DNA from: CAUUCF01 sp963543695
GTDB taxonomy: Bacteria; Pseudomonadota; Gammaproteobacteria; UBA9339
Direction: 5' to 3'
Assembly (NCBI GenBank): GCA_963543695.1
Contig: CAUUCF010000013.1
Coordinates: forward strand, 1-25,151
DNA: 25,151 bases
Program-made: the position numbers and the translations under genes
Shown here: piece after piece, positions 7,728 through 15,992 of the stretch
How the letters are laid out: every line of letters begins with the position of its first letter
Position numbering within the stretch: the first letter of the stretch is position 1
The notes under the pieces: generated by a model
What the model saw: the letters and a program-made list of their open reading frames with translations, nothing else
The model's database searches: none
Told to the model about the DNA's origin: nothing

Positions 7728-9296
7728 TTAGTTTTTAGGTAATTGATAATAATAGTCTAAAGGATCGTTACATGGCGATAAACGGCGGTTTTTTATTTGG
7801 TAAAATTGATCAATCGTTGCTTTTAATAAGTATTGGTCGTGAGCAATCAAAATTAAAGCTCCTTCGTACGATTGTAACGCATAGGCTAAACTTTCTCGCA
7901 TTTCTAAATCCAAATGGTTCGTCGGTTCATCTAAAATTAATAAATTAGGGCGTTCCGATATTAAGCGAGCTAAAACTAAACGTGTTTTTTCTCCTCCTGA
8001 AAAAGGTTGAATAGGTTCAAAAATTTGATTACCAGTGAAACCAAAATGTCCTAGGAAAGTACGTACTTGGAGTTCAGTCATGGTTTCGCTATTGTTTTGT
8101 GTTAAGTAGGCGAACGGAGACAACATGGAATCGAGATAATCAATTGCTTGCTGATCAAAATAACCTACCCGTAAACGAGGATGTTTAGTAATGGTTCCGT
8201 TGAGCGCGGGAATGATACACATTAAAGTTTTTATGAAAGTGGTTTTACCGATTCCGTTAATTCCTAGAATACCAATACGATCCCGTTCATTGATACTAAA
8301 ATTAATTTGTTCAATTAACACGTGGTTTTTGTCGTAGCCTATTTTTAAATTACTAGTTCTTAATAGCGGATTACCGGCAGGTAAAGGACGAAGGAATTGA
8401 AATTGGAAAGGGGAATCTTGATGTACTAATTCTACTGATTGCATTTTTTCTAGGAATTTAATGCGACTTTGTACCTGCTTAGCTTTCGTCGCTTTAGAAC
8501 GAAAACGATTAATCCAAAGGGATAGTTGAGAGATTCTTTTTTGTTGTTGGTGATGAATTTTTTGCATTTCTTGCAATTTTAAAGCTTTTAACCGTTCATA
8601 AGCAGAGTAATTGCCGTGATATAAGATTAATTTTTGATTTTGGAACGCTACGATCTTATTGACGGTTTGATCTAAAAAATCTCGATCGTGCGAAATGATT
8701 AATAAAGTACCTAAATATCGTTGAAGCCATTTAATTAACCAATGAATAGTATCTAAGTCTAAATGGTTCGTTGGTTCGTCTAATAAAAGCATTTCAGCAT
8801 TACTAGTTAATACTCTAGCCAGGTTTAATTTACGTTGCCAACCACCAGAAAAATGACGAACTTCCTCTAACATTTGGTCATTACTAAAACCAAGGCCTTC
8901 CATAATTTTGGCAGCCCTAGCTTCTAAGTCGTAACCGTTAAGCTGATAAATTTGGTGATGAATGGCTGCTATTTGTAGACCATCTTGTTGTTGAGTTACT
9001 TTAGCTAATTTTTGGTAATATGGGTATACTATTTCGTCTCCGCTTTGGACGTATTCTAGAGCTAACTGTTCTTTTTGAGGAAACGTTTGTTCTAAATAGG
9101 CAATTCGTTGCTTTTTAAGCTGTAGTTCACCGTAGCTTTCGTGTAATTGTCCTAATAAAAGTTTAAAAAAACTAGTTTTCCCCGCGCCATTTTTCCCGAT
9201 AATACCTACTTTATCCCCTGCAAAAAGCATTAGGTTAGCTTTTTCTAATAAGGTCTTGGTTCCTAAGTTTAAACTTAATTGTTTTAGCTGAATCAT
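7728..9296 (-). CDS. yheS: ABC-F ATPase, YheS type
   Basis: A cytoplasmic ABC-F protein with two ATPase domains and no membrane segments; the family acts on ribosomes. Seen in 522 residues: Walker A GKNGAGKTS near residue 35, signature SGGWQRKLNLA and LLLDEPTNHLDL; then an inter-domain linker with RFRSKATKAKQVQSRIKFLEKM-like sequence characteristic of YheS; then a second Walker A (GINGIGKTT), SGGEKTRLVLA and LLILDEPTNHLDL. E. coli YheS is over 600 residues because of a C-terminal coiled coil; this protein stops right after the second ATPase domain. Its start overlaps yhhQ by 4 nt, and it is the last gene of the zapD-coaD-rdgB-yhhQ-yheS unit. Confidence 0.93.
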   Translation of the reverse strand: MIQLKQLSLNLGTKTLLEKANLMLFAGDKVGIIGKNGAGKTSFFKLLLGQLHESYGELQLKKQRIAYLEQTFPQKEQLALEYVQSGDEIVYPYYQKLAKVTQQQDGLQIAAIHHQIYQLNGYDLEARAAKIMEGLGFSNDQMLEEVRHFSGGWQRKLNLARVLTSNAEMLLLDEPTNHLDLDTIHWLIKWLQRYLGTLLIISHDRDFLDQTVNKIVAFQNQKLILYHGNYSAYERLKALKLQEMQKIHHQQQKRISQLSLWINRFRSKATKAKQVQSRIKFLEKMQSVELVHQDSPFQFQFLRPLPAGNPLLRTSNLKIGYDKNHVLIEQINFSINERDRIGILGINGIGKTTFIKTLMCIIPALNGTITKHPRLRVGYFDQQAIDYLDSMLSPFAYLTQNNSETMTELQVRTFLGHFGFTGNQIFEPIQPFSGGEKTRLVLARLISERPNLLILDEPTNHLDLEMRESLAYALQSYEGALILIAHDQYLLKATIDQFYQIKNRRLSPCNDPLDYYYQLPKN

Positions 9297-9901
9297 CTTT
9301 GCTCGAATTGTTTGATTTTAGCGATGAGTAGTGTGATGAACGGTAATAACGTCATTTGGACTAAAATTTTAATGCAACAAGCAGAAAACATTAAACGTAA
9401 AACGTTAAAGACAGAGACAGTACCTAAAAAAGCAACGAAAGAAAAAATCAAACTGTCCGATAAATGCCCCATAGTGGTAGCAAATATGCTTCTTAATTGA
9501 ACCGGGTATTTTTTGTTTAAAATCGTCACCGTTTTAGCGCAGACTAGTTCTCCCGTTAAAAAAGCAATAAAAGAAGCCCAAAGTAAACGAGGTGCTTTAC
9601 CTAAGATTAAGCTGAAAGCGGTTTGTTGATTCCAAACGTTAGGGTTAATAGGTAACAGGATGGCTAATTTAATAACGCATGCAATGAGAAAATTACAACC
9701 AAAAGCACTCCAAATGACAAGGCGCGATTGTCGGTAATGGTAAACTTCAGTTAAAAGGACACTGATCAAATACATGAACGGGAAAATTAAATCTCCTGCC
9801 GTAAAATAAATACCATAGCAAGTAATGATTTTTTGTGAAATCAAGTTAATCGTTAAAAATAACGAAATAAACAACATTGATAGCGGAATAAGTAAGCTCA
9901 T
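9293..9901 (-). CDS. yhhQ: Queuosine precursor transporter YhhQ (DUF165 family)
   Basis: A 202-residue inner-membrane protein with about six hydrophobic segments. The family block FTAGDLIFPFMYLISVLLTEVY (residues about 33-54) is the hallmark of YhhQ/QPTR proteins, which import queuosine precursors such as preQ0, preQ1 or queuine. The partner enzyme tgt is also in this window (23565-24674), so import and tRNA insertion of the base can both be made. The gene overlaps rdgB and yheS by 4 nt each. Confidence 0.88.
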   Translation of the reverse strand: MSLLIPLSMLFISLFLTINLISQKIITCYGIYFTAGDLIFPFMYLISVLLTEVYHYRQSRLVIWSAFGCNFLIACVIKLAILLPINPNVWNQQTAFSLILGKAPRLLWASFIAFLTGELVCAKTVTILNKKYPVQLRSIFATTMGHLSDSLIFSFVAFLGTVSVFNVLRLMFSACCIKILVQMTLLPFITLLIAKIKQFEQR

Positions 9902-10461
9902 ATTTGGCGAAAAAGGTCTTTTAACGCTTGAGTACGGTGACTGAGTTGTTGTTTAGTTTCGAGCGGTAGTTGGGCCAAAGTTTTTTGGTAAGTAGGGAGG
10001 TAAAAAATAGGATCATAGCCAAAACCGTTATGACCGGATGGTTGTTCGGCAATTAATCCTTTAAAAAAACCTTCACCAAATTTAGGAGCAGGATCATCTA
10101 CCGATTGTAAAAAAACTAAAACGGTACGAAAGCGAGCGGTTCTCGCGGACAAAGGAACTCCTTTTAATAAGGTTAAAATTTTAGTAATTTTATCTGCTCC
10201 GTTGAAGAAACGGGCAGAAAATATTCCAGGAGCCCCGTTTAAGTAGTCAATTTCTAAACCAGAGTCATCCGCAAGGGCGGGTAGTTTCGTTTGAAGGGTG
10301 GCAAAACGAGCTTTAATTAAAGCGTTTTCGAGGTAAGTTTTACCTTTTTCTAACGGTGAAGGTAAGTTAAAATCTTGTAAAGTGTAAAGCGTATCGTTAG
10401 GGAAAAAAGGTTGGATTTCTTTTAATTTACCTAAGTTATGAGTGGCTAAAATAATTTCCAT
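9898..10461 (-). CDS. rdgB: dITP/XTP pyrophosphatase RdgB (HAM1 family)
   Basis: Hydrolyses non-canonical purine triphosphates (dITP, ITP, XTP) to monophosphates and so keeps them out of DNA and RNA. In 187 residues the family motifs are all present: THNLGK near the N-terminus, ALADDSGLEID with the metal-binding acidic residues, GAPGIFSARF, SGHNGFGYDPIF and the C-terminal SHR. Length is close to the family norm of about 195. It starts 12 nt after the coaD stop and its end overlaps yhhQ by 4 nt. Confidence 0.95.
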   Translation of the reverse strand: MEIILATHNLGKLKEIQPFFPNDTLYTLQDFNLPSPLEKGKTYLENALIKARFATLQTKLPALADDSGLEIDYLNGAPGIFSARFFNGADKITKILTLLKGVPLSARTARFRTVLVFLQSVDDPAPKFGEGFFKGLIAEQPSGHNGFGYDPIFYLPTYQKTLAQLPLETKQQLSHRTQALKDLFRQI

Positions 10462-10473
10462 GTCATTTATTAT

Positions 10474-10947
10474 TTAATAGTTAAATTTATTTTTTAAGGC
10501 TACGGCGACGGCTTGAGGAACAAATAGATCGATTTCTCCGTGTAAAGCAGCGATTTCTTTGATAAAAGAAGAAGAAATAAAAGTATTATTTTCATTTGCC
10601 ATTAGAAAAATAGTTTCTATTTCTGGTGCTAAACGTTTATTAACATGAGCTAATTGAAATTCGTATTCGAAATCGGCGATACTTCTGATTCCGCGTAAAA
10701 TCGTTTTAATTTTTTGTTGACGAGCAAAATCTATCAAAAAACCGCTAAAAGGTAAAATCGTTACCGGATATTCGGTCGTACTCGCGTGAATCATTTGTAA
10801 ACGTTCTTCTATAGTGAAAAGTACGTTTTTACGAGAAGTCGCATTGACCGCAATGACGATATGAAAACGAGACATTACCCTTTGAATGAGTGCTAAGTGG
10901 CCGTTTGTAATTGGGTCAAAAGTGCCGGGGTAAATGATGGACTTCAT
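10474..10947 (-). CDS. coaD: Phosphopantetheine adenylyltransferase
   Basis: Fourth step of coenzyme A synthesis: 4'-phosphopantetheine plus ATP to dephospho-CoA. The 157-residue protein is of normal length and has GTFDPITNGH (nucleotidyltransferase TxGH motif), the block LRGIRSIADFEYEFQL that binds substrate and drives hexamer contacts, and FISSSFIKE near the C-terminus. The ATG overlaps the zapD stop by 4 nt, so translation is probably coupled. Confidence 0.96.
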   Translation of the reverse strand: MKSIIYPGTFDPITNGHLALIQRVMSRFHIVIAVNATSRKNVLFTIEERLQMIHASTTEYPVTILPFSGFLIDFARQQKIKTILRGIRSIADFEYEFQLAHVNKRLAPEIETIFLMANENNTFISSSFIKEIAALHGEIDLFVPQAVAVALKNKFNY

Positions 10948-11678
10948 AATTTACATAACGCTAAATCAAAGTTTAAGTCGTAATCGATGATCGGAACGGC
11001 CGAGTTGATTTCTAAATGATAAAAATTAATGTTCGATGAATGTTGATAAATTTCAAAACGAGGATAAACGCTTTTTAGTTCGTTAACGTTAATACGAATT
11101 AATTGTGCCGGTTGATTAACCGAGTAACTACCTTTGACGGCTTTAGCTTTTACCCAATTAACGCTCGATCTTAGTAATTTTAACGACAAATTAACCATTT
11201 CTCTTAACTGATTAAAGGTACCAAACCAATGTAACAGTTGAGGTGAACGAAGCACTTCATTTTGTTGTAACCAAGCTTGGAAAAAAGCGTCGTTCGTATT
11301 AAATTGACCTTGTAGATAATTGCTTTTCATCATCGTTAAAAAGTAGTTTTGGCGTAATTCGGTCAAACTATTTTCTTCGTGAGTCGTAGATTCGACGTAA
11401 TAATTAATTTGTTTTAAAACATTATGCAATTTCCTTTTGTCTATTTGCTTCGTTAAAGTAATGGCTTTAATTTTCTGGGCGTAATTTTGTAGAGTTTGAA
11501 TTAATTTGATCTTAACTTCGCGATGTTCAATAATTTTCATTATTTTTAAAATAATTTTTAAACTTTGGAAGTTGTTATAAGGAGTTTTTAGTTTAAGATG
11601 AAAATCCCCTTCTTGAAAGAGTTTTTCTAAAATTAAGCAAGTTTGTATTTGAATATTTAGGGGATATTCGTATATCAC
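10944..11678 (-). CDS. zapD: Cell division protein ZapD
   Basis: ZapD bundles FtsZ filaments at the Z ring. The 244-residue product has the family length and typical features: an N-terminal YEYPLNIQIQTCLILEKLF segment like the ZapD FEHPLNE-R block, a helical core with a conserved LHWFG-like stretch, and a C-terminal beta-rich part ending in FEIYQHSSNINFYHLE. The start is GTG 11678; the nearest upstream ATG is out of frame and closes at once. Similarity is lower than for its neighbours, so the call rests on length plus the N- and C-terminal patterns. In E. coli zapD sits next to coaE; here it leads a unit with coaD. Confidence 0.8.
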   Translation of the reverse strand: MIYEYPLNIQIQTCLILEKLFQEGDFHLKLKTPYNNFQSLKIILKIMKIIEHREVKIKLIQTLQNYAQKIKAITLTKQIDKRKLHNVLKQINYYVESTTHEENSLTELRQNYFLTMMKSNYLQGQFNTNDAFFQAWLQQNEVLRSPQLLHWFGTFNQLREMVNLSLKLLRSSVNWVKAKAVKGSYSVNQPAQLIRINVNELKSVYPRFEIYQHSSNINFYHLEINSAVPIIDYDLNFDLALCKL

Positions 11679-11709
11679 TATTTTCTCATGATGCTGATTT
11701 ATAGTTGCC

Positions 11710-11719
11710 AGACTAGTCT
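11710..11719. repeat. 10-bp palindrome in divergent promoter region
   Basis: AGACTAGTCT is a perfect palindrome between the divergent zapD operon and the gene at 11822. It could be a small operator, but 10 bp alone is weak evidence. Confidence 0.3.
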
Positions 11720-11753
11720 AATTCTAATTAAAAATCAATTTATATCTAATCGT

Positions 11754-11782
11754 TTGCAAAATATTTAATAATAATTTAATAT
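11754..11782 (+). promoter_or_regulatory. Predicted promoter for the gene at 11822
   Basis: TTGCAA (11754-11759) and TAATAT (11777-11782) are 17 bp apart, leaving a leader of about 33 nt to ATG 11822. The surrounding sequence is very AT-rich, so chance matches are likely. Confidence 0.4.
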
Positions 11783-11821
11783 ATAAAAATATTAATGAAT
11801 TCGTAAAATAACGGAAGCGGA

Positions 11822-12741
11822 ATGGAAGAAAATGTTTTCAGTAAACCAAAGTTAGTTCATTATATGTTAAGTCATATTTCTAATGACGACCTAGCCAGTA
11901 AATTAACGATATTATCTATTTTCCAACGTTATTTTTTGCTTCAAGGCGAGCATTTTGAGCAAATATTAGATCAATTTTTAACGCATAATTGTGTAGAAAT
12001 GCAATTTAATGATTACGCACAATCGGTGTATTTGCAGAGTGAGAGACAAAAAATTTTAACGGGTTACTTAACCAGTAACAAAATGGCTAAATTGATGTCG
12101 GCTTTATTTGAAAAAATAACAGATTGGCAGTGTTTTGCTCAAATTTTTGTACAAATTCTCGGTCATCACCAAATGGACTTGTTGTTCTTTTTAGCGGAAG
12201 GTTTATCGGAGCAACAGTACGATCAGTTACTTAGCCAATTTGCTAATCACGAATTAAAAAACGAAGTTAATTCGCTCAAGGTACAATTATTATTAGGTCA
12301 ACATTTAGCGATTACAGCAGCAGATCGTTTTATTGAGTTTGTGACCGAAAAATGTATATTAAATTCTGCGTTGAGCCGTTTGGATACTTTAGTCCAAACA
12401 GTTAAACGAAAATTGAACGGATTAGATGCAGAACAGCTGTTACAGCTTGGGCGGCAAATGGTTACGGTTTGGGGGGGAATTTAGTAAAAGAATATGGCGA
12501 ACGTCTAGGGATGCCATTAGACTTCATGGACTTACGGCACCAACCTACTGATTTGTTAAAAAATTTTATCTGTAAAGTAGTTGATGATTTAGCGGAACAA
12601 AAAAGAGATGATCATCGTGACGAAGTAATGCATCAAATTTTATTGCGTCGGTTGATGCTTGAAATGAACAAACTAGAGGTTCATCAAGAAAATAATGCTC
12701 CTAAAAAAGATTCAGCACGAAACAAAATTTCCTTGATTTAA
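11822..12741 (+). pseudogene. Hypothetical gene split by a frameshift at a G7 run
   Basis: From ATG 11822 the frame gives 220 residues and stops at TAG 12482-12484, five nucleotides after a G7 run (12471-12477). In the -1 frame the same run leads into an open frame to 12741. Adding one G would give a 306-residue protein. The product is mainly helical, rich in Leu, Gln and His, and has no signal peptide or membrane segment. The final 35 residues are strongly charged. I recognise no domain. G7 is unusual in DNA this AT-rich and is a typical slippage tract. The gene may be phase-variable, recently inactivated, expressed by slippage, or affected by a base-calling error. Confidence 0.6.
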
Positions 12742-12758
12742 TGTGACGTAAAATACAG

Positions 12759-12786
12759 TTGAATTAATATATAATTATATTATAAT
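12759..12786 (+). promoter_or_regulatory. Predicted promoter of the glycogen/AnkH-like operon
   Basis: TTGAAT (12759-12764) and a perfect TATAAT (12781-12786) are 16 bp apart. The transcript would start near 12793, about 28 nt before the GTG start of the debranching enzyme gene. No promoter of similar quality was seen between 12821 and 19288. Confidence 0.6.
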
Positions 12787-12809
12787 ATTTAACATAATTA
12801 TATATTAAT
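12763..12809. repeat. Perfect 16-bp inverted repeat around the -10 box
   Basis: ATTAATATATAATTAT (12763-12778) and ATAATTATATATTAAT (12794-12809) are exact reverse complements separated by 15 nt that contain the TATAAT box. The left arm fills the promoter spacer and the right arm begins at about +1. This is the layout of a repressor operator. It could also form an AT-only hairpin at the 5' end of the mRNA near the start codon. Confidence 0.7.
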
Positions 12810-12820
12810 AAGAGTAGGGA

Positions 12821-14689
12821 GTGAACAAACAAGATTATTCTGCAGAATGGTTAGAGACTAATCAATTAGGCAGTTATGCTTCTAGTAGTGTAGCTTTAAT
12901 ACATACGCGGAAATACCACGGTTGGTTAGTTGGTCGCTGGAAGCAAGAATATTATGTATGGCTTAATAAGATTGAAGAAATAATTCAAGACGGAGGTCAT
13001 CTTCACGTATTAACTGGGGCTCATTATCGTAATGCTATATTTCCTGTTTTAACTTTAGAGCGGTTTACTTATGATCCTTATCCACATTGGGAATATCAGT
13101 TCGGGGATTTTAAAATTATCAAAGAACTAATCTTAGTGCATAACGCAAATACGTTACTGTTAAGCTATCGTTTAGTCAGTAAAACGTTCAAACAAGTTAA
13201 ATTAACATTAAGGCCGATGTTTAGTTGCCGTAATCGTCATGCTTTACAATTACCTAATTCAATGGTGGGCCATTATTTTACCGAGAGCGATTTAGGTTTT
13301 AAATACGAAGCTTACCCTAATTTTCCGGCGTTTTGGTTTCAAAGTGAACAGCCGATGCATTTACAGAATAAAGCGATTTGGTATTACGACATTAAATATC
13401 AAGAGGAATTAAACCGAGGATATGACGGCTACGAAGCGTTATATTTACCTGCTGAATTAGAATTAGAATTAAAGGATGGACAAGAAATTATTCTTAGTGC
13501 TGGTTTAGAACCGCAAAAAAAGATTAGGGAATTATGGCGTGAGGAGCAAACTGGGCGTCGAAAAAATCAGTTAGGGAAAGCTAATTGGTTGACAAAATTA
13601 CAAAGAGCCGCGAAAGCTTTTGTAACGGTGGATAACGAAATTATCGCTGGTTATCCTTGGTTTGGAGTTTGGAGCCGAGATACGATGATTGCTTTGCCGG
13701 GATTAACGTTATTTAACGGTCAAGAAAAGCAAGCTTTAGCTATTTTACAAAAATTTGCTAATTTTGAAAACCAAGGGGCGTTACCTAATTATTTAGACGA
13801 GCAACCTAGTTATAATTCGGTTGATGCTGCGTTATGGTACATTTGGGCTTGTAGTTGGTATTATAAGGTTACTTCGGACCATAAAGGGATTGCAAGTTTA
13901 TTACCGACTATAGTAAAGATTGTGGAAGCTCATTTGAACGGGACAAAATTAGGGGTACAGCTTCGAGATTCAGGGTTAATTTATTCTCGTTCTTTAGACA
14001 ACGTTACTTGGATGGATGCTAAGGTTGATGGTCAGGTGATTACTCCGCGTTCGGGATATATCGTAGAGCTGAATGCATTATGGTATTATGCTTTAGTCTT
14101 TTTATTAAAACAAACGACGTTAAAAGCTAGTTTACGGGATAAATTGTGCACGATTTTAGCGCTTTTTGAAAAAAATTTTAGTCTAATTTTTTGGAATTCT
14201 CAAACGGCGTATTTAAACGATTACGTTACTGATCAAAAGATCGATAACGCGTTACGTCCTAACCAATTATGGGCAGTAGCTTTAGATTTACCGTTATCAA
14301 ATTTACAAAAAAAGAAAATCGTTAACCAAGTTAAAAAGAAACTATTTACTCCTTACGGGTTGCGTACTTTATCTCCTGATCACCTAAATTATTGTGGGCG
14401 TTATTTAGGGAATCAAACTCAACGGGATTTAGCTTATCATAACGGTACGGTTTGGCCTTGGTTATTAGGAGTGTTTACTGAGGCAGTGTTGAAAATTCAA
14501 GGCAGTTTAGGTTTCTTAAAAGAGGTAAAAAAAGCTTTAGGTCAACATATAGAGCAGTATGGTTTAGGAGGAATTGCGGAGGTTTTTGATGGGGATGAGC
14601 CTCATTTACCGAACGGATCGATCAGTCAAGCATGGAGTGTAGCAGAAGTTTTGCGGAGTTTTAAATTAGTAGATTATGACAAAAAATAA
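12821..14689 (+). CDS. GH133-type glycogen debranching enzyme (amylo-alpha-1,6-glucosidase)
   Basis: A cytoplasmic debranching enzyme of the archaeal/bacterial GDE type. Of 622 residues, the N-terminal half begins with the family motif EWLETNQLGSYASSS and RKYHGWLV; the C-terminal (alpha/alpha)6 half shows GYPWFGVWSRDTMIALPGL, VTWMDAKVDG with TPRSGYIVELNALWYYAL, and PYGLRTLSP followed by YHNGTVWPWLLG. An in-frame stop lies just upstream, so the start is GTG 12821 with AAGAG as a weak ribosome binding site. The 3' end overlaps the glycosyltransferase gene by 14 nt. The neighbouring glycosyltransferase and GH57 enzyme make glycogen or a related alpha-glucan the likely substrate. Confidence 0.92.
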   Translation: MNKQDYSAEWLETNQLGSYASSSVALIHTRKYHGWLVGRWKQEYYVWLNKIEEIIQDGGHLHVLTGAHYRNAIFPVLTLERFTYDPYPHWEYQFGDFKIIKELILVHNANTLLLSYRLVSKTFKQVKLTLRPMFSCRNRHALQLPNSMVGHYFTESDLGFKYEAYPNFPAFWFQSEQPMHLQNKAIWYYDIKYQEELNRGYDGYEALYLPAELELELKDGQEIILSAGLEPQKKIRELWREEQTGRRKNQLGKANWLTKLQRAAKAFVTVDNEIIAGYPWFGVWSRDTMIALPGLTLFNGQEKQALAILQKFANFENQGALPNYLDEQPSYNSVDAALWYIWACSWYYKVTSDHKGIASLLPTIVKIVEAHLNGTKLGVQLRDSGLIYSRSLDNVTWMDAKVDGQVITPRSGYIVELNALWYYALVFLLKQTTLKASLRDKLCTILALFEKNFSLIFWNSQTAYLNDYVTDQKIDNALRPNQLWAVALDLPLSNLQKKKIVNQVKKKLFTPYGLRTLSPDHLNYCGRYLGNQTQRDLAYHNGTVWPWLLGVFTEAVLKIQGSLGFLKEVKKALGQHIEQYGLGGIAEVFDGDEPHLPNGSISQAWSVAEVLRSFKLVDYDKK

Positions 14690-15992
14690 ATTACGCGTTT
14701 TGATGTACGGTTGGGAATTTCCACCTTTTATTAGCGGTGGTTTAGGAGTAGCTTGTTATGCTATCGTGCAAGAACTAATCAAACAAGGGATTGACGTTAA
14801 CTTAGTGTTGCCTTATTCCTTGTCTATTAAGCAAAAAAAGAGTAATTTAACCGTTCATCCTCTTAATACGAATGATTTCCCTTTACCTAACGCAGTACAA
14901 ATTTTTAGGGTTGAGGCGGGTGAGCATTTAAATCCGTACGTTAATCAGCAAAATTATCAAGCCGATCAGGTTATAGATATACAAAAAATTCGTCATTTGA
15001 TCACTAATTTACATTTACCCGCGTTTATTAAACAGTTAGTGGGGGAAATTTATTTAGATCAGCAATTGTCTGGAAATCGAGGTCAATATTTAGGTAATTT
15101 AATGGTCGAAGTGTTTCGTTATGCCGCATTAGCTGGTAAATTAGCAACGCAAATTACCCATGATTTAATTTATGCTCATGATTGGTTAACGGTTTTAGCG
15201 GGATTAGAAGCAAAGTTTTATAGTCGAGCACCGTTAGTTTTACATATCCATGCTTTAGAAATAGATCGTAGCGAAGGGATAGGAAACAGCAAAGTATATG
15301 CGATTGAAAAATATGGGATGGAACAAGCAGATCAAGTGATTGCCGTTAGTCAATATACGAAAGATCGCATTATCCAATATTATGGGATTAATTCCGATAA
15401 AATTAAAGTAGTGCATAACGGGGTGCATCGTCAAATATCTAATCAACCGGTGCAGCGTCCACAACCTACGGTTTTATTTGTAGGAAGATTGACGTATCAA
15501 AAAGGTCCTTACTTTTTTATTGAGGTAGCTAAGCGAATTTTAGCGCAATTACCTAATACGCAATTTGTTTTAGCGGGAACTGGGGATTTATACCGTAGTA
15601 TGGTCGATAGAACGGCTGCGTTAAAAATAGGGACTAACGTACATTTTACTGGTTTTTTGAATACGAAGGAAGTGCAACAATTGTATAATTTAGCTTCAGT
15701 ATACGTGATGCCTAGTATTTCTGAACCGTTTGGGTTGACGGCTTTAGAAGCAGCAGCGCAAGGGATTCCGGTAGTAGTAAGTAAACAATCGGGAGTCAAA
15801 GAAGTTTTAAAAGGAGCTTTAGTCGCGGATTTTTGGGACGTCAACGATTTGTCCAATAAAATTATTTCGTTATTGTCTTACCCTTCTTTAGCGGACGATG
15901 CCGTAAAAAGTGGTTTTATCGATTTACAAACGGCAACTTGGGAGAAAAGTGTGCAAAAAATTATCGAAGTATATAGAGAGGTTATCAAATGA
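14676..15992 (+). CDS. Glycogen synthase-like glycosyltransferase (GT-B fold)
   Basis: A 438-residue retaining GT-B glycosyltransferase. Seen: YGWEFPPFISGGLGVACYAI at the N-terminus, with the glycine loop used by starch/glycogen synthases; VGRLTYQKGP at the start of the nucleotide-binding domain; and the EX7E motif EPFGLTALE (E350, E358) near the C-terminus. No membrane segment is present. It could be classed GT4 or GT5. Its position between a debranching enzyme and a GH57 enzyme suggests alpha-glucan elongation from a nucleotide sugar. It overlaps the upstream gene by 14 nt and the downstream gene by 4 nt. Confidence 0.88.
   Translation: MTKNKLRVLMYGWEFPPFISGGLGVACYAIVQELIKQGIDVNLVLPYSLSIKQKKSNLTVHPLNTNDFPLPNAVQIFRVEAGEHLNPYVNQQNYQADQVIDIQKIRHLITNLHLPAFIKQLVGEIYLDQQLSGNRGQYLGNLMVEVFRYAALAGKLATQITHDLIYAHDWLTVLAGLEAKFYSRAPLVLHIHALEIDRSEGIGNSKVYAIEKYGMEQADQVIAVSQYTKDRIIQYYGINSDKIKVVHNGVHRQISNQPVQRPQPTVLFVGRLTYQKGPYFFIEVAKRILAQLPNTQFVLAGTGDLYRSMVDRTAALKIGTNVHFTGFLNTKEVQQLYNLASVYVMPSISEPFGLTALEAAAQGIPVVVSKQSGVKEVLKGALVADFWDVNDLSNKIISLLSYPSLADDAVKSGFIDLQTATWEKSVQKIIEVYREVIK

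Noticed and set aside
9312..9500. 62-codon plus-strand ORF
   Set aside because: Lies wholly antisense to yhhQ, whose membrane-protein frame is clearly the real one.
15255..15464. 69-codon minus-strand ORF
   Set aside because: Antisense to the glycosyltransferase gene, with no family resemblance.
15509..15856. 115-codon minus-strand ORF
   Set aside because: Antisense to the EX7E domain of the glycosyltransferase; composition reflects the opposite strand.
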